Made by a program: the position numbers and the translations under genes. A stretch of DNA of 64,000 nt from an uncultured Pelagibacteraceae bacterium. GTDB lineage: Bacteria > Pseudomonadota > Alphaproteobacteria > Pelagibacterales > Pelagibacteraceae. Within the stretch, counting starts at the first letter, position 1; each line of letters starts with the position of its first letter. The stretch spans positions 86,442 to 150,441 of the forward strand of contig CACHHD010000002.1 of assembly GCA_902579605.1 (NCBI GenBank), read 5' to 3'. The notes beneath the pieces were generated by a model. It saw only the letters and a program-made list of their open reading frames with translations. It did no database searches and was not told the origin of the DNA. Shown here piece by piece: positions 39,520 through 53,205 of the stretch.

Positions 39520-41304
39520 TTAATCCCTATTTATTTGACTTTTAAGCTTAAGAAGCTCAGAGAAAGCTTTTTCCTCTAAATTATTTATTAGTTTCTTTTC
39601 TAGAGATTCTATTTTCCTTTTCTGCTCAGTTTCTTCAAGATCATAAATCAAATCATCATAAATTTCTTTTATTTGATTATAATTCTTTTTTTTGAGTATT
39701 GTTCTCAAATTTGAATTTTCGTTAATATCTTTAGTTAGATTTGGTTGAATCTTAATAGCCTCTTTTTCTATATCTTTCTCTTTAATACCAGATTTTATAA
39801 GATCTATTAATTCATTTTTAAATTTTTCATTTTCGTTGTTTGAAAAGGAAATATTTTCTATTTTACTTAATTGATTTCTTATAGACCCACTGTAAAAAAT
39901 AATAATATGTAAAATAGAAAATTCTATTAAATTTTCTCTTGTGAGATCTTTTTTTTGTAAATGTATTTTTTTTGTTTCGTTCAAAACCTTCGACTCTACG
40001 CGTTTTTTGAAATAAGGATAAAGTTTTGTATTTACATTTGGTGTCAAAGTATTAATTTTATTTAAAAAATCCTCTAATATATATTTTTTTAAAGTATTAT
40101 CCTTTATAAACGAACATAATTTTCGCATTTGTTTCTCAAATTTTGTAATCTCGAAAGGATTATTTTTGTTAATTTTACTTACATAAGAATCCCAAATGAA
40201 AGATTGAATTATTAATTTTTTTTCTAAGATTTTTAAAAAACCAAATTTACCTTTATCTTTAATAATATCATCTGGATCTTTACCTTTATCTAAAATTGAG
40301 AAGAAAATTTTGCTTTCCTCGTTTATTAATGGAAATAATCTTTCAGCTATTCTGATCGCTGCTTGTTGACCGCTATAATCTCCATCTAAACATATAATTG
40401 GATTAGAAAAAAATTTCCAAATTAAGTTTATTTGATTTTCAGTTATTGCAGTGCCAGAATTTGATATTACATTTTTAATACCGTTAGAGTATAAGGATAT
40501 TACATCCATGTATCCTTCCACAATTACCACTTCTTTAGTAGAGCCCCTTTCCTCTTTAGCGAAATTTAGATTAAATAATTGCCGTCCCTTTTTGTAAAAT
40601 TCTGTCTCTGGTGAATTTATATACTTTGCAAGATTATTGTTGTTAATAATTCTTCCTCCAAAAGCAATAACATCATCTGAGAGATTATATATTGGAAAAA
40701 TTATTCTGTTGGAAAATCTATCTAATAATTTTTTATTTTTCTCAATAATATAATAAAGACCTGTGAGTTTAATATCTTCTAAAGAAAATTTTTTAGAAAG
40801 TTGTTCAATAAAATTGTTATTTTTTGGCACAAATCCAAGTCGGAACTTTTTAATTATTTCATCTGTAAGACCCCTTTTCTTAAGATAGTCCAAAGCAAAA
40901 AAATTTTTTTTCTCAAACAATTGATTATGAAAAAATTCATTATAGACTTTTATAATATTTTTGTATTTATCAAACCTTTCCTGCTTTTCTTTATCATATT
41001 TTGAAAATTTATATATTTGCATTCCAGCTTCAGAAGCTAAAGTTTTAACTGCTTCTCCGAACCTAAGAGATTTTGTTTTCATCAAAAAATCAAAAATGTT
41101 TCCGTGTTCTCCTGTGCTAAAACAATGATAAAAACCTTTGTCATCATTTACAGTAAAAGAAGGAGTTTTTTCATTTTTAAAAGGAGATAACCCTATAAAC
41201 TCTTTACCTCTTTTTTTTAATTGAACATATTTTCCAACCACTTGTGAAACTTTTAATCTTAATTTAATTTCTTCCAAATATTCTTTAGGATATTTCATTA
41301 TCAT
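39520..41304 (-). CDS. dnaG: DNA primase
   Basis: Makes RNA primers at the replication fork. The N-terminal domain (KEFIGLSPFKNEKTPSFTV, then FYHCFSTGEHGNIFDF) aligns with the zinc-binding region. However, only one of the four usual ligands (CHCC) remains: CPFH reads SPFK and CxxC reads CFST. The TOPRIM core is intact (VVIVEGYMDVISL and LDGDYSGQQAA), and the C-terminal helicase-binding part is diverged. Length 594 is normal. The ATG overlaps the yqeY stop as ATGA. Alphaproteobacterial primases may share this change, so it need not be damage. Confidence 0.95.
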   Translation of the reverse strand: MIMKYPKEYLEEIKLRLKVSQVVGKYVQLKKRGKEFIGLSPFKNEKTPSFTVNDDKGFYHCFSTGEHGNIFDFLMKTKSLRFGEAVKTLASEAGMQIYKFSKYDKEKQERFDKYKNIIKVYNEFFHNQLFEKKNFFALDYLKKRGLTDEIIKKFRLGFVPKNNNFIEQLSKKFSLEDIKLTGLYYIIEKNKKLLDRFSNRIIFPIYNLSDDVIAFGGRIINNNNLAKYINSPETEFYKKGRQLFNLNFAKEERGSTKEVVIVEGYMDVISLYSNGIKNVISNSGTAITENQINLIWKFFSNPIICLDGDYSGQQAAIRIAERLFPLINEESKIFFSILDKGKDPDDIIKDKGKFGFLKILEKKLIIQSFIWDSYVSKINKNNPFEITKFEKQMRKLCSFIKDNTLKKYILEDFLNKINTLTPNVNTKLYPYFKKRVESKVLNETKKIHLQKKDLTRENLIEFSILHIIIFYSGSIRNQLSKIENISFSNNENEKFKNELIDLIKSGIKEKDIEKEAIKIQPNLTKDINENSNLRTILKKKNYNQIKEIYDDLIYDLEETEQKRKIESLEKKLINNLEEKAFSELLKLKSQINRD

Positions 41305-41753
41305 TTGAGTATTTCTTTAATTAACTTACTTACTTTAGAAAAATCTAAAACATCTCCATAATCCTTTTTAAGAATTCCCATAATCTTTCCCATATCCTTA
41401 ATTGATGAAGCGCCAACTTGCTTAATAACTTTTTGACAAACAGTTTTTATCTCTTCTTCGCTCATCTGCTTTGGTAAAAATTCATTTATTATAGAAATTT
41501 CTTCCTGCTCCTTTTTGAGCAAATCTTCTCTTCCTGCTTTTTTGTAAGCTTCGCACGAATCATTTCTTTGTTTAGTCATTTTTTTTAAAATTGAGGTGAT
41601 TTCCTGATCTTTTAAATCTTGCTCTTTTATCTTTGAGGCAATTTTAAAATCTTTTATTGCCGAAATTATTAGCCTGAGAGTTGGAAATACTGTTTTGTCT
41701 TTATTTTTAAGACTTTGGTTTAATTTTTCCTCAATTTTTTTTTCTAGGGACAT
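41301..41753 (-). CDS. yqeY: GatB/YqeY domain protein
   Basis: A 150-residue protein of the YqeY family, which shares the tail domain of GatB (tRNA amidotransferase subunit B). Its role is unclear, but it is usually linked to translation or tRNA. Typical stretches: TLRLIISAIKDFKIASKIK, ISILKKMTKQRNDSCEAYKKAGREDL, EISIINEFLPKQMSEEEI and MGKIMGILKKDYGD. It starts the dnaG-rpoD operon, and its promoter region faces carA. In many alphaproteobacteria yqeY, dnaG and rpoD are also neighbours of carAB. Confidence 0.92.
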   Translation of the reverse strand: MSLEKKIEEKLNQSLKNKDKTVFPTLRLIISAIKDFKIASKIKEQDLKDQEITSILKKMTKQRNDSCEAYKKAGREDLLKKEQEEISIINEFLPKQMSEEEIKTVCQKVIKQVGASSIKDMGKIMGILKKDYGDVLDFSKVSKLIKEILK

Positions 41754-41804
41754 TTTTTTTCTTAAGTTTAATCACAAATTATATTTAAAATAAAAAGATC
41801 TTTC

Positions 41805-41833
41805 TTGACGATTTTTAAAGTTTTTCATATGTT
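41805..41833 (+). promoter_or_regulatory. Predicted sigma-70 promoter of carAB
   Basis: TTGACG (41805-41810), a 17-base spacer and TATGTT (41828-41833). Transcription would begin near 41840, leaving a leader of about 36 bases before the CarA TTG start. The leader holds two tiny ATG ORFs: seven codons at 41844 and four codons at 41871, the latter overlapping the CarA start. Confidence 0.5.
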
Positions 41834-41875
41834 TCGCAAAATCATGTTTATAAGTTTTTTACTTTAACTCATGAG

Positions 41876-43084
41876 TTGTATTTGAAACAGATTTATCAAA
41901 ATATATACTCAAAAAACAATCTTAAAAAGATCGATGGTACCGCTATTCTAGTTCTTGAAAATGGAAAATTCTTTAAAGGTTTTGGTTTAGGGTATGAGGG
42001 TTCTGCCACTGGTGAAGTTTGTTTCAATACTTCAATTACCGGTTATCAAGAAATAATTTCAGATCCGTCATACGCTGAACAAATAATTAATTTTACATTT
42101 CCACACGTTGGCAATGTAGGAACAAATAAAGAAGATCATGAGTCTGATAAAGTTTGGACAAAAGGTGTAATTTTAAATACTGAAATTACAAGTCCTTCAA
42201 ATTATCGTTCATTAAAACATCTCGATTTTTGGCTAAAAAAAAACAGAATAGTTGGCATCACTGGTATCGACACAAGAAATTTAACTAACTTAATAAGAGA
42301 TAAAGGAGCGCCAAAAGGCACGATATCCTTTTTAAAAAATGGAAAATTTAATATCAGAAACATTCTTAAAATTACTAGAAAATGGACTGGTTTAAAAAAT
42401 TTAGATCTAGCTAAGCAGGTTACTACTAAAAGAAACTATATCTGGAAAGACTTCAAAACATGGAAAAAAGGAGAAGGTTTTATAAAAAATAAAAAAAAAT
42501 TATTACATGTAGTAGCGATTGATTATGGAATTAAAAAGAATATTTTAAGATATTTTTCTGATTTTAATTGTAAGGTGACAATTGTGTCTTGTAAAACAAG
42601 TGCCAAGGAAATTTTAAAGTTAAAACCTAATGGAATTTTTTTATCAAATGGTCCTGGCGACCCTGCTGCAACTGGAAAATATGCTATTCCTATTATAAAA
42701 GAATTTATAGAAAATAAACTTCCTATATTTGGAATTTGTCTTGGTCACCAATTACTTGGTTTAGCTTTGGGGGCAAAAACTAAAAAAATGAGTTTAGGTC
42801 ATAGAGGCGCTAATCATCCTGTAAAAAATATGATAAAGGGAAACGTTGAGATAACAAGTCAAAATCATGGTTTTGAAATTGTTAAACAAAGTTTACCAAG
42901 AAATATTCAAATAACACATCAGTCACTTTTTGATAAAAGTATTGAGGGAATAAAACTTAAATCTAAACCAGTATTTTCAGTTCAGTATCACCCAGAATCT
43001 AATCCAGGGCCGCAAGATAGTGTTTATTTGTTTGAACAATTTATTAAGAGTATGAAAAAAAATGCCAAAAAGAAAAGACATTAA
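41876..43084 (+). CDS. carA: Carbamoyl-phosphate synthase small subunit
   Basis: Class I glutamine amidotransferase that supplies ammonia to CarB for carbamoyl phosphate, feeding arginine and pyrimidine synthesis. The catalytic triad is visible: Cys in [11 protein letters not shown], His and Glu in [11 protein letters not shown]. The oxyanion loop is SNGPGDPA. The N-terminal CarA domain contains [22 protein letters not shown]. No ATG start is available: the frame opens with TTG at 41876, with another TTG two codons on. Length 402 fits the family. It overlaps carB by 23 bases. Confidence 0.95.
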   Translation: MYLKQIYQNIYSKNNLKKIDGTAILVLENGKFFKGFGLGYEGSATGEVCFNTSITGYQEIISDPSYAEQIINFTFPHVGNVGTNKEDHESDKVWTKGVILNTEITSPSNYRSLKHLDFWLKKNRIVGITGIDTRNLTNLIRDKGAPKGTISFLKNGKFNIRNILKITRKWTGLKNLDLAKQVTTKRNYIWKDFKTWKKGEGFIKNKKKLLHVVAIDYGIKKNILRYFSDFNCKVTIVSCKTSAKEILKLKPNGIFLSNGPGDPAATGKYAIPIIKEFIENKLPIFGICLGHQLLGLALGAKTKKMSLGHRGANHPVKNMIKGNVEITSQNHGFEIVKQSLPRNIQITHQSLFDKSIEGIKLKSKPVFSVQYHPESNPGPQDSVYLFEQFIKSMKKNAKKKRH

Positions 43085-46000
43085 AAAAATTTTAGTCGTT
43101 GGAGCAGGACCAATTATTATTGGTCAAGCATGTGAATTTGATTATTCAGGCACTCAAGCTTGTAAAGCTTTAAAAGATGAGGGATATAAAGTAATTCTAA
43201 TTAATTCAAATCCAGCAACAATTATGACTGATCCTAACATTGCTGATAAAACTTATATAGAGCCAATTACATTGGAAGTTCTTGAAAAAATTCTAATTAA
43301 GGAAAAGCCAGATGCTATCTTACCAACTATGGGAGGGCAAACTGCACTTAATTTAGCAATGGAAGCTGAAAAAAAAGGAATACTTAAGAAATATAAAATA
43401 GAATTAATAGGTGCGAACTCAAAAGCAATTTCAAATGCTGAGGATAGGAAAAAATTTAGAAAAAATATGATTGAAATCGGACTAGACTTACCAAAATCTA
43501 AAATCCTAAATAATTTTAATCAAGCAGATAAGGTATTAAAACAGATAGGATTACCTGCAATTATAAGACCAGCCTTTACATTAGGAGGACTTGGAGGAGG
43601 AATTGCTAAAAATAAAAAAGAATTTTTTAAAATAGCAAAAAACGGTCTTCATGAGTCTCCGGTAAATCAAATTTTAGTTGAGGAATGTTTAGAAGGTTGG
43701 AAAGAATTTGAAATGGAAGTTGTCAGAGACAAAAAAGATAATTGTATTATAATTTGCTCAATAGAAAATTTAGACCCAATGGGAATTCATACGGGAGACT
43801 CCGTTACAATAGCTCCAGCACTTACTTTAACTGATAAAGAGTATCAGGTAATGAGAAACGCATCTATAGCCTGTTTAAGAAAAATTGGGGTAGAAACTGG
43901 TGGTTCAAATGTTCAATTTGCTATTAATCCAAAAAATGGAAGAATGGTAATCATTGAAATGAATCCAAGAGTGTCAAGATCTTCAGCCTTAGCTTCTAAA
44001 GCAACTGGTTTTCCAATCGCAAAAGTAGCTGCAAAATTAGCAGTTGGATACACTTTAGATGAATTAAAAAATGAAATTACAAAAGTTACACCGGCCTCTT
44101 TTGAGCCTACAATTGATTACGTTGTAACGAAAATTCCAAGATTTACCTTTGAAAAGTTTTCAACTTCTGCTGCAATTTTAGGGACATCTATGAAATCTGT
44201 TGGTGAAGCCATGGCAATTGGAAGGAATTTTAAGGAGTCATTGCAAAAAGCTTTGGTATCACTTGAAACAGGTTTTTCAGGTCTAGATCAAATATTTAAT
44301 TTAAGTACAAAAAAAATAGAAAAAAAACTTAGAGAAAATGTTCCTAATAAAATTTTACTTGTAGGAGAAGCGATAAGGAAACAAATCAATTTAAATAAAA
44401 TACATAAACTTTCAAAAATTGACCCCTGGTTTTTAAATCAGATTAAAGAAATTATTGATAATGAGATTAAAATTAAGAAAAATGGTCTCCCAAAAACATT
44501 TAATGAATTCAATTATATCAAATCAATTGGTTTTTCTGATAAAAAATTGTCAGAACTTACAAAATATTCAGAGACATTTATCAGAAAAAGAAGAGAGGTA
44601 TTAAAAGTTTTACCAGTTTATAAAAAAGTAGATACTTGTGCTGCTGAATTTAAATCTTTCACTCCATACATGTATTCAACTTATCAAAGAAATTTTTCTT
44701 TAAAATCTTCGTGTGAGGCTAATCCTTCAAAAAGAAAAAAAATAATCATACTTGGAGGGGGTCCAAATAGAATAGGTCAAGGAATAGAATTTGATTATTG
44801 TTGCTGCCAAGCCAGTTTCGCGCTCAAAGAAGCTAAATACGAAACGATAATGGTCAATTGTAATCCAGAGACCGTGTCAACAGATTATGATACAAGTGAT
44901 AGATTATATTTTGAGCCATTGATTGATGAATATGTTTTTAACATTATTAAAAGAGAAAAATCTCATGGTAGTTTGAAAGGTGTAATTACTCAATTTGGTG
45001 GACAAACACCAATTAAACTAGCTAAATTTTTACATGAAAACAAGCTTCCAATTTTAGGAACTCAATATTCTTCAATTGACCTTGCAGAAGATAGAGATAG
45101 ATTTAGAGGTCTCTTAAAAAAATTAAATCTTAAACAAGCCGAAAGTGGTATTGCAAAAAATTTTTCGCAAGCTATAAAAATTGCAGAAAAAATTGGTTTG
45201 CCCTTAATGGTAAGGCCGTCTTATGTTTTAGGTGGAAGAGCCATGGAAATAGTTTATGAAAAAAGACAGCTTAAAGATTTTGTTAAAGAGGCCTTTAAGG
45301 TAGCAGAAAAAAATCCAATTCTGATTGATAAATTTATTGATAATGCGATGGAGGTAGACGTTGATGCAATTTCTGATGGTAAAAATGTTTTTGTAGCAGG
45401 CATAATGCAGCATATAGAGGAAGCTGGAATTCATTCTGGTGACTCGGCTTGCAGTTTACCGCCAGTGTCTATTAAGCCTTTTTTAATAAAAGAAATTGAA
45501 AATCAAACAAAAAAATTAGCTTTAGCACTGAGGGTAAAAGGTTTTATGAATGTACAATACGCTATCAAAAATGACCAGATATACGTTATTGAAGTTAACC
45601 CTAGGGCAAGTAGAACAGTTCCATTTGTTTCTAAGGCAAAAAATTTACCGCTAGCTAAGATAGCTTCAAGAGTTATGGCTGGAGATAAATTATCTAAATT
45701 CAATCTAAAAAGTAAAACTAAAAATATGTTTGCGGTCAAAGAAGCTGTATTTCCTTTTAACAAATTTCCGAATAGTGATCTTTTACTAGGGCCAGAAATG
45801 AAATCTACAGGTGAAGTTATGGGTTTCGATAAAAATTTTGGAATGGCGTTTGCTAAAAGTCAAATCGCTGCTTCTAATTCCCTTCCTAAAAGCGGCTTAG
45901 CTTTTATATCTTTAAAGAACAGCCATAAAGAAGAGGGTGTACAATTAGCTAAGCAATTAATTAAATTAAGTTTTAAACTTTGCGGAACTAGAGGAACTGC

Positions 46001-46286
46001 TGATTATATAAATCAACACGGTATACAATGTAGAAAAATAAATAAGGTGAATCAAGGATCTCCTCATATTGTGGATATTCTTAATGCAAAAAAAATTGCT
46101 ATAGTTATAAACACCGGAGGTGGAAACAGCGAAACTCAATTAAGTGATGCTGTGGCTTTAAGGAGAGCTACCTTAGCTAATAAAGTTCCTTACTGTACCA
46201 ATATGTCAACTGCTAAAGTTTGTTTGGAGGGGATAAAGTCTTTGAAGTACAAAGATATTAACGTAATTTCTTTACAAGATATTTAG
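43062..46286 (+). CDS. carB: Carbamoyl-phosphate synthase large subunit
   Basis: Makes carbamoyl phosphate from bicarbonate, ATP and the ammonia from CarA. The two ATP-grasp halves are both present: [20 protein letters not shown] at the start, and [21 protein letters not shown] at about residue 565. The second has [17 protein letters not shown] and [19 protein letters not shown]-terminal MGS-like allosteric domain follows (ALLSLKxxHKE-like [19 protein letters not shown], ending in the [12 protein letters not shown] stretch). Length 1074 is full. Its stop overlaps the convergent oxygenase gene by 4 bases. Confidence 0.98.
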   Translation: MPKRKDIKKILVVGAGPIIIGQACEFDYSGTQACKALKDEGYKVILINSNPATIMTDPNIADKTYIEPITLEVLEKILIKEKPDAILPTMGGQTALNLAMEAEKKGILKKYKIELIGANSKAISNAEDRKKFRKNMIEIGLDLPKSKILNNFNQADKVLKQIGLPAIIRPAFTLGGLGGGIAKNKKEFFKIAKNGLHESPVNQILVEECLEGWKEFEMEVVRDKKDNCIIICSIENLDPMGIHTGDSVTIAPALTLTDKEYQVMRNASIACLRKIGVETGGSNVQFAINPKNGRMVIIEMNPRVSRSSALASKATGFPIAKVAAKLAVGYTLDELKNEITKVTPASFEPTIDYVVTKIPRFTFEKFSTSAAILGTSMKSVGEAMAIGRNFKESLQKALVSLETGFSGLDQIFNLSTKKIEKKLRENVPNKILLVGEAIRKQINLNKIHKLSKIDPWFLNQIKEIIDNEIKIKKNGLPKTFNEFNYIKSIGFSDKKLSELTKYSETFIRKRREVLKVLPVYKKVDTCAAEFKSFTPYMYSTYQRNFSLKSSCEANPSKRKKIIILGGGPNRIGQGIEFDYCCCQASFALKEAKYETIMVNCNPETVSTDYDTSDRLYFEPLIDEYVFNIIKREKSHGSLKGVITQFGGQTPIKLAKFLHENKLPILGTQYSSIDLAEDRDRFRGLLKKLNLKQAESGIAKNFSQAIKIAEKIGLPLMVRPSYVLGGRAMEIVYEKRQLKDFVKEAFKVAEKNPILIDKFIDNAMEVDVDAISDGKNVFVAGIMQHIEEAGIHSGDSACSLPPVSIKPFLIKEIENQTKKLALALRVKGFMNVQYAIKNDQIYVIEVNPRASRTVPFVSKAKNLPLAKIASRVMAGDKLSKFNLKSKTKNMFAVKEAVFPFNKFPNSDLLLGPEMKSTGEVMGFDKNFGMAFAKSQIAASNSLPKSGLAFISLKNSHKEEGVQLAKQLIKLSFKLCGTRGTADYINQHGIQCRKINKVNQGSPHIVDILNAKKIAIVINTGGGNSETQLSDAVALRRATLANKVPYCTNMSTAKVCLEGIKSLKYKDINVISLQDI

Positions 46287-46948
46287 TTATTGACTTTCCA
46301 ATCAGTCTTAAAAGTTACATAGTTAATCTGAATACATCTTCTCTCTTTTTTAATCTCTTTTTTTTCCATACCATGCCAAGTATTAGGTCCACTAGTGAAA
46401 AAGTATCCATAATTATGTTTATAAGGAACAGTTTTAACTTTATTTAATTTTTTATCATAAAAGTCTGTTCCTAAATTTTCTGACTCATTGTGTAAATTTA
46501 CAAAAACAATTGATGACATTAATTTTTCTTCAATGTCGCAGTGTGGTTTTAACCAAAAACCCTCGCGGTCACAAATAACTTCTAGTCTAACATAAGAATT
46601 GCTTAGATCTTTACCGATTAAAGATCCTATTTTTTTGTAAACGTCGGGTGATCTAAGTTCTTCAATAAATTTTGCTAAATTAGGAAATTGATTAGAATTT
46701 TCTTTTGTAACATAACATCTTAATTTTTTTGCTTTTCCACCATCTTTAATTCCTGCTCGAAAAGTTCCTTCACCTCCATCTAAAGCCCTAGTACCATCAT
46801 AATTTAAATTTTGTTTTCTTGGATCAGCAATTTCAGCATTACTAATCTCATCTATAGCGCTTTGAGTTAATGGTTGATTTATTTCAAAATGTTTAAAGGG
46901 ATTTCTAAATAATTTTGTTCTTGTCTCAAGTGATTTAAATAATTCCAT
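46283..46948 (-). CDS. Putative 2OG-Fe(II) oxygenase
   Basis: The iron triad is suggested by [13 protein letters not shown] (HxD) and [11 protein letters not shown] (distal His), with Arg in [12 protein letters not shown] placed to bind 2-oxoglutarate. The core beta strands ([18 protein letters not shown]) fit the double-stranded beta-helix fold. The substrate is unknown. At 221 residues it is a compact single-domain protein, distinct from the PhyH-type enzyme at 4669. It follows the ELM1-like gene with a 14-base overlap, so the two probably act together, perhaps on a surface glycan or sugar nucleotide. Confidence 0.72.
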   Translation of the reverse strand: MELFKSLETRTKLFRNPFKHFEINQPLTQSAIDEISNAEIADPRKQNLNYDGTRALDGGEGTFRAGIKDGGKAKKLRCYVTKENSNQFPNLAKFIEELRSPDVYKKIGSLIGKDLSNSYVRLEVICDREGFWLKPHCDIEEKLMSSIVFVNLHNESENLGTDFYDKKLNKVKTVPYKHNYGYFFTSGPNTWHGMEKKEIKKERRCIQINYVTFKTDWKVNN

Positions 46949-47885
46949 TTTTTTTTATCTTTTCATTAATTATCGGTGATATTCTATTTACCTCATCTAG
47001 TCTATCATAAGACCACAAATCAATTTTATCTGTCAAATCTTTTATAATATTTAATTGCTTAAATTGGGAGAAAAATTTTTGAAATCTTTGATTATTTTTT
47101 TTAGCATTCATTTGAGCAACATATATGGGTTTTCCCGTGATAGCAGCTTCAGAAATCATAGACGTAGAGTCGCAAGTAACAACAATATAGTCAGAGATTG
47201 AAAGTGCAGACAAATAAGCTTTTTTATCAACTTCTTTAATTACCATATGATCATGTCCAAATGAATTAAAAGCTTTTTTTATAATATCAGAAGGAGTTCT
47301 ATAAGATGGCAAAACAATCATTTTATATTTATCTCTAGTAAAAATAGTTTTTATTCTATTAAATAAAAAATCTATCTCTTTATGTGAAAAGTTATAATAC
47401 TTATTAGGCCCACCAAGAATAAAGGCAATTATTTTTTTATTTTCTTTATCAATTTTTAAATAATTTTTTTCTCTTAAAATTTCTTTATCAGTTAAATAGT
47501 GGATCGCACCAGTTGTTTTTATAACATTGTTCCCCTCTAAATCGTCATGCTCAGGACATACGATTAAATCAAATTTATCTATTGAAACTTTTGGGTCTTG
47601 AATATGTATCGTAAAAATTTTGTCTTTATATTTTTTTTTTAAAGCAATTGATGGAATAACGCTTTTTCTCCCACAAGAAATTACTACTTTCGAATCAAAA
47701 ATAAATTTAGACTCAAGAATGTTAAGGGTTGGGGGGGTTAAAAATGGTGGTATAAATTCCCAAAATTTTTTAAGTTTAATTTCTTGGTTTTTATAGTTTA
47801 AATTCAAAGCTTTAGCCAAGCCTTCAACCTGGCTAATCATACCGTGCATACCTTGCGTTAAAAGGAGTGCTTTTAATTTTGACAT
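46935..47885 (-). CDS. ELM1/GtrOC1-like (DUF1022) family protein, glycosyltransferase-like
   Basis: Recognised from LLTQGMHGMISQVEGLAKAL at the N-terminus, TIHIQDPKVSIDKFDLIVCPEHDD in the middle, FILGGPNKYYNFS, and SDYIVVTCDSTSMISEAAITGKPIYVA near the C-terminus. The family is known as mitochondrial fission ELM1 in plants. Bacterial members look like GT-B glycosyltransferases, with the last segment resembling a sugar-nucleotide site. There is no signal peptide or clear membrane helix. It is divergent from trxB (24 bases between starts) and overlaps the oxygenase gene. Exact function is unknown. Confidence 0.75.
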   Translation of the reverse strand: MSKLKALLLTQGMHGMISQVEGLAKALNLNYKNQEIKLKKFWEFIPPFLTPPTLNILESKFIFDSKVVISCGRKSVIPSIALKKKYKDKIFTIHIQDPKVSIDKFDLIVCPEHDDLEGNNVIKTTGAIHYLTDKEILREKNYLKIDKENKKIIAFILGGPNKYYNFSHKEIDFLFNRIKTIFTRDKYKMIVLPSYRTPSDIIKKAFNSFGHDHMVIKEVDKKAYLSALSISDYIVVTCDSTSMISEAAITGKPIYVAQMNAKKNNQRFQKFFSQFKQLNIIKDLTDKIDLWSYDRLDEVNRISPIINEKIKKNGII

Positions 47886-47909
47886 TTGTTACTATATATC
47901 TTCATTAGA

Positions 47910-48857
47910 ATGAATAATAAATCACCTAAACATACAAAAGTGTTGATTCTTGGATCTGGACCTGCGGGCTATACAGCTGCAATATACGCTGCTAGAGCCC
48001 TACTTAAACCAATATTGGTTTTTGGATCTGAGCCAGGTGGACAACTTACAACAACAACAGATGTTGAGAATTTTCCTGGTTTTGCAAAAGTGATTCAAGG
48101 ACCTTGGTTAATGGAAGAGATGAAGGGCCAAGCTCAAGCTGTTGGTACTGAAATGATACAGGATCATATTAAAAAAGTTGATCTTTCAAAAAAACCATTT
48201 TCAGCTCATGGTGATAGTGGCCAAATTTATACTGCTGATAGCATTATAATTTCTACGGGAGCTCAAGCAAGATGGTTAAATTTAGAGTCTGAACAGAAGT
48301 TTAGAGGATTTGGAGTGTCTGCTTGTGCAACATGTGATGGTTTTTTCTTTAAAGAAAAAGAAGTTGCAGTAGTTGGGGGAGGAAATGCTGCAGTAGAGGA
48401 AGCGATGTTTTTAACTAAATTTGCCTCTAAAGTTCATCTAATACATAGAAGAAATGAGTTAAGGGCTGAAAAATTATTGCAAGAAAAGCTTAAAGCTAAC
48501 AAAAAAATTCAAATTATTTGGGATAATGTTGTTGAAGAAGTTATGGGAACAAACGAACCCAAAGGAGTTAATGGAATTAAAATAAAAAATGTCAAAACTA
48601 ATAAAATATCTGAGCTTAAAGTTGATGGTTTATTCATAGCAATAGGCCATGACCCAGCAACATCTTTGTTTAAAGATCAATTAAAAATGGATAAAGAGGG
48701 TTATTTGATCACTAAACCAGACTCAACTATAACTAATGTTCCAGGAGTATTTGCTGCTGGAGATGTGAAAGATAAAATTTTTAGGCAAGCAGTAACTGCT
48801 GCCGGTATGGGTTGTATGGCTGCGCTAGAAGCTGAAAAGCATTTGTCAAGTAAATAA
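47910..48857 (+). CDS. trxB: Thioredoxin-disulfide reductase
   Basis: FAD enzyme that reduces thioredoxin with NADPH. The FAD loop is ILGSGPAGYTAAIYAARA, the redox CxxC is in ACATCDGFFFKEKEV, the NADPH fold is VVGGGNAAVEEAMFL with HRRNELRAEK, and the second FAD segment is GVFAAGDVKDKIFRQAVTAAGMGC. The track start at 47886 is TTG; the ATG at 47910 gives 315 residues, normal for the family. The next gene starts two bases after the stop. Confidence 0.96.
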   Translation: MNNKSPKHTKVLILGSGPAGYTAAIYAARALLKPILVFGSEPGGQLTTTTDVENFPGFAKVIQGPWLMEEMKGQAQAVGTEMIQDHIKKVDLSKKPFSAHGDSGQIYTADSIIISTGAQARWLNLESEQKFRGFGVSACATCDGFFFKEKEVAVVGGGNAAVEEAMFLTKFASKVHLIHRRNELRAEKLLQEKLKANKKIQIIWDNVVEEVMGTNEPKGVNGIKIKNVKTNKISELKVDGLFIAIGHDPATSLFKDQLKMDKEGYLITKPDSTITNVPGVFAAGDVKDKIFRQAVTAAGMGCMAALEAEKHLSSK

Positions 48858-48859
48858 AA

Positions 48860-51000
<2,141 letters not shown>

Positions 51001-51033
51001 TTATAATGTTTTTTAAATTATTAATATCACAGA

Positions 51034-53205
51034 ATGCAAAATACGTATCAAGAAAAAATATTAGATTTAGAAAATACTAACAACTCTATAAATAAAAAAT
51101 TAGAGGGAGGTATTAAGTTTAAATTGAAAAGTAATTTTCAACCTGCTGGAGATCAGCCTCAGGCTATCAAAAAGTTAATTGCTAATTTAAAAGATCAAAG
51201 AAATGAGCAAGTCCTACTTGGTGTTACTGGATCTGGAAAAACTTTCACTATGGCAAAAGTTATCGAAGCATCTAATAGACCAGCTTTGGTGCTCGCTCCA
51301 AACAAAACTTTAGCTGCTCAGCTTTATGGAGAGTTTAAAAGTTTTTTTCCTGACAATGCAGTTGAATATTTTGTATCTTATTATGACTATTATACTCCAG
51401 AAGCTTATGTACCTAGATCTGATACCTATATAGAGAAAGAGGCATCTATTAACGAACAAATAGATAGGATGAGGCATTCGGCAACAAGATCTTTATTAGA
51501 GAGAGACGACGTTATTATTGTTGCAAGTGTTTCATGTATATATGGTTTGGGGTCGGTTGAAGCGTATTCAAAAATGACAATAACCCTTAAAAAAAACTAT
51601 GAATATGATAGAGACCAATTAATTAGGGCATTTATAAATTTGCAGTATAAAAGAAATGATCAAAATTTTTTTAGAGGAACGTTTAGAGTAAGGGGAGAAA
51701 ATTTAGAGATATTTCCCTCACATTTAGAAGATAGAGCTTGGAGAATAAGTTTAAATTTAAATAAATTAGAAAAAATTGAAGAATTTGATCCTTTGACAGG
51801 AGATAAAACAAATGATTTTTCAATAATAAAAATTTATGCAAATAGTCACTATATCACTCCTAAGCCAACGATTGATCAGGCTATTCAAGAAATTAAAAAA
51901 GAATTAGAAGTCACTCTTAAAAAACATCAGGATAACAATAAATTACTAGAGGCACAAAGATTAAGAGAGAGAACAAAATTTGATTTAGAAATGATTGAAG
52001 CTACTGGAACCTGTGCTGGAATAGAAAATTATTCAAGATTTTTATCTGGAAGAAACCCTGGCGAACCTCCTCCAACATTATTTGAATACTTTCCTGATAA
52101 TACAATTATTTTTGTTGATGAAAGTCACGTAACTGTACCACAGCTAAACGGAATGTACAAAGGAGACAGAACTAGAAAAAGCACATTAGCTGAATATGGT
52201 TTTAGGCTACCATCATGTATGGATAATAGACCTTTAAAGTTTGAAGAATGGGATTTAATGAGAACTCAAACAATATTCGTATCTGCTACTCCTGGGCCAT
52301 GGGAATTGAAACAAACAAAGAATGAATTTATAGATCAAATTATCCGTCCTACAGGTTTGATAGATCCGCCGGTAGAAATAAGGCCAGCAAAAACTCAGGT
52401 AGACGATTTAATGCACGAAGCAAAAGGAATCGTAAAAAAAGGTTTCAGAATTTTAGCTACAACGTTAACAAAAAAAATGGCTGAAGATTTAACCGAGTAT
52501 CTTCATGAAAATGGATTAAAGGTTCGATATATGCATTCTGACATCGATACACTGGAGAGAATAGAAATTATTAGAGATTTGAGATTGGGTGTATTTGATA
52601 TCTTAGTTGGAATAAATTTATTAAGAGAAGGATTGGATATTCCAGAATGCGCGCTGGTCGCAATACTTGATGCAGACAAAGAGGGCTTCTTAAGATCAGA
52701 AACATCTTTGATTCAAACTATAGGAAGAGCTGCTAGAAATGTAGATGGAAAGGTAATTTTATATGCTGACAAAGTTACAAAAAGCATAGATAAGGCTATC
52801 AAAGAAACTGATAGAAGGAGAAATAAACAATTACAATATAACAAAAAAAATAAGATTACAGCAGAGTCTGTTAAAAAAGAAATAAGCGATATTTTAGAGT
52901 CAGTTTATGAGAAAGACTATGTAAAAATAAGCGAAGGTTCAAACGTTGGTGGAAATCTTAAGAAACATTTAAAAGCCCTTAATAGAAAAATGAAAGAGTC
53001 CGCTGCTAATTTGGAATTTGAAGAAGCTGCTAAAATTCGTGATGAAATAAGAAAATTGGAAGCAAATGAGCTAGAGATATCTTTAAATCCAAAAATAAAC
53101 CAGTACAAATTAAAAAATAAAGTATACCCTAAAGGCAGATCAACAATGGGAATGCCGGGCACTAAGTCTAGAAAAGCAATAAAAAAATGGAAGCCAAAAA
53201 GATAA
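51034..53205 (+). CDS. uvrB: Excinuclease ABC subunit B
   Basis: Damage-verification helicase of nucleotide-excision repair. The Walker A is [16 protein letters not shown], the beta-hairpin region is [25 protein letters not shown], motif II is VDESH and motif VI is [14 protein letters not shown]-terminal UVR domain ([24 protein letters not shown]) pairs with the one in UvrC. A 30-residue N-terminal tail precedes the [14 protein letters not shown] start of the core. It overlaps the SDR gene by 19 bases and heads the operon that also holds uvrC. Confidence 0.97.
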   Translation: MQNTYQEKILDLENTNNSINKKLEGGIKFKLKSNFQPAGDQPQAIKKLIANLKDQRNEQVLLGVTGSGKTFTMAKVIEASNRPALVLAPNKTLAAQLYGEFKSFFPDNAVEYFVSYYDYYTPEAYVPRSDTYIEKEASINEQIDRMRHSATRSLLERDDVIIVASVSCIYGLGSVEAYSKMTITLKKNYEYDRDQLIRAFINLQYKRNDQNFFRGTFRVRGENLEIFPSHLEDRAWRISLNLNKLEKIEEFDPLTGDKTNDFSIIKIYANSHYITPKPTIDQAIQEIKKELEVTLKKHQDNNKLLEAQRLRERTKFDLEMIEATGTCAGIENYSRFLSGRNPGEPPPTLFEYFPDNTIIFVDESHVTVPQLNGMYKGDRTRKSTLAEYGFRLPSCMDNRPLKFEEWDLMRTQTIFVSATPGPWELKQTKNEFIDQIIRPTGLIDPPVEIRPAKTQVDDLMHEAKGIVKKGFRILATTLTKKMAEDLTEYLHENGLKVRYMHSDIDTLERIEIIRDLRLGVFDILVGINLLREGLDIPECALVAILDADKEGFLRSETSLIQTIGRAARNVDGKVILYADKVTKSIDKAIKETDRRRNKQLQYNKKNKITAESVKKEISDILESVYEKDYVKISEGSNVGGNLKKHLKALNRKMKESAANLEFEEAAKIRDEIRKLEANELEISLNPKINQYKLKNKVYPKGRSTMGMPGTKSRKAIKKWKPKR

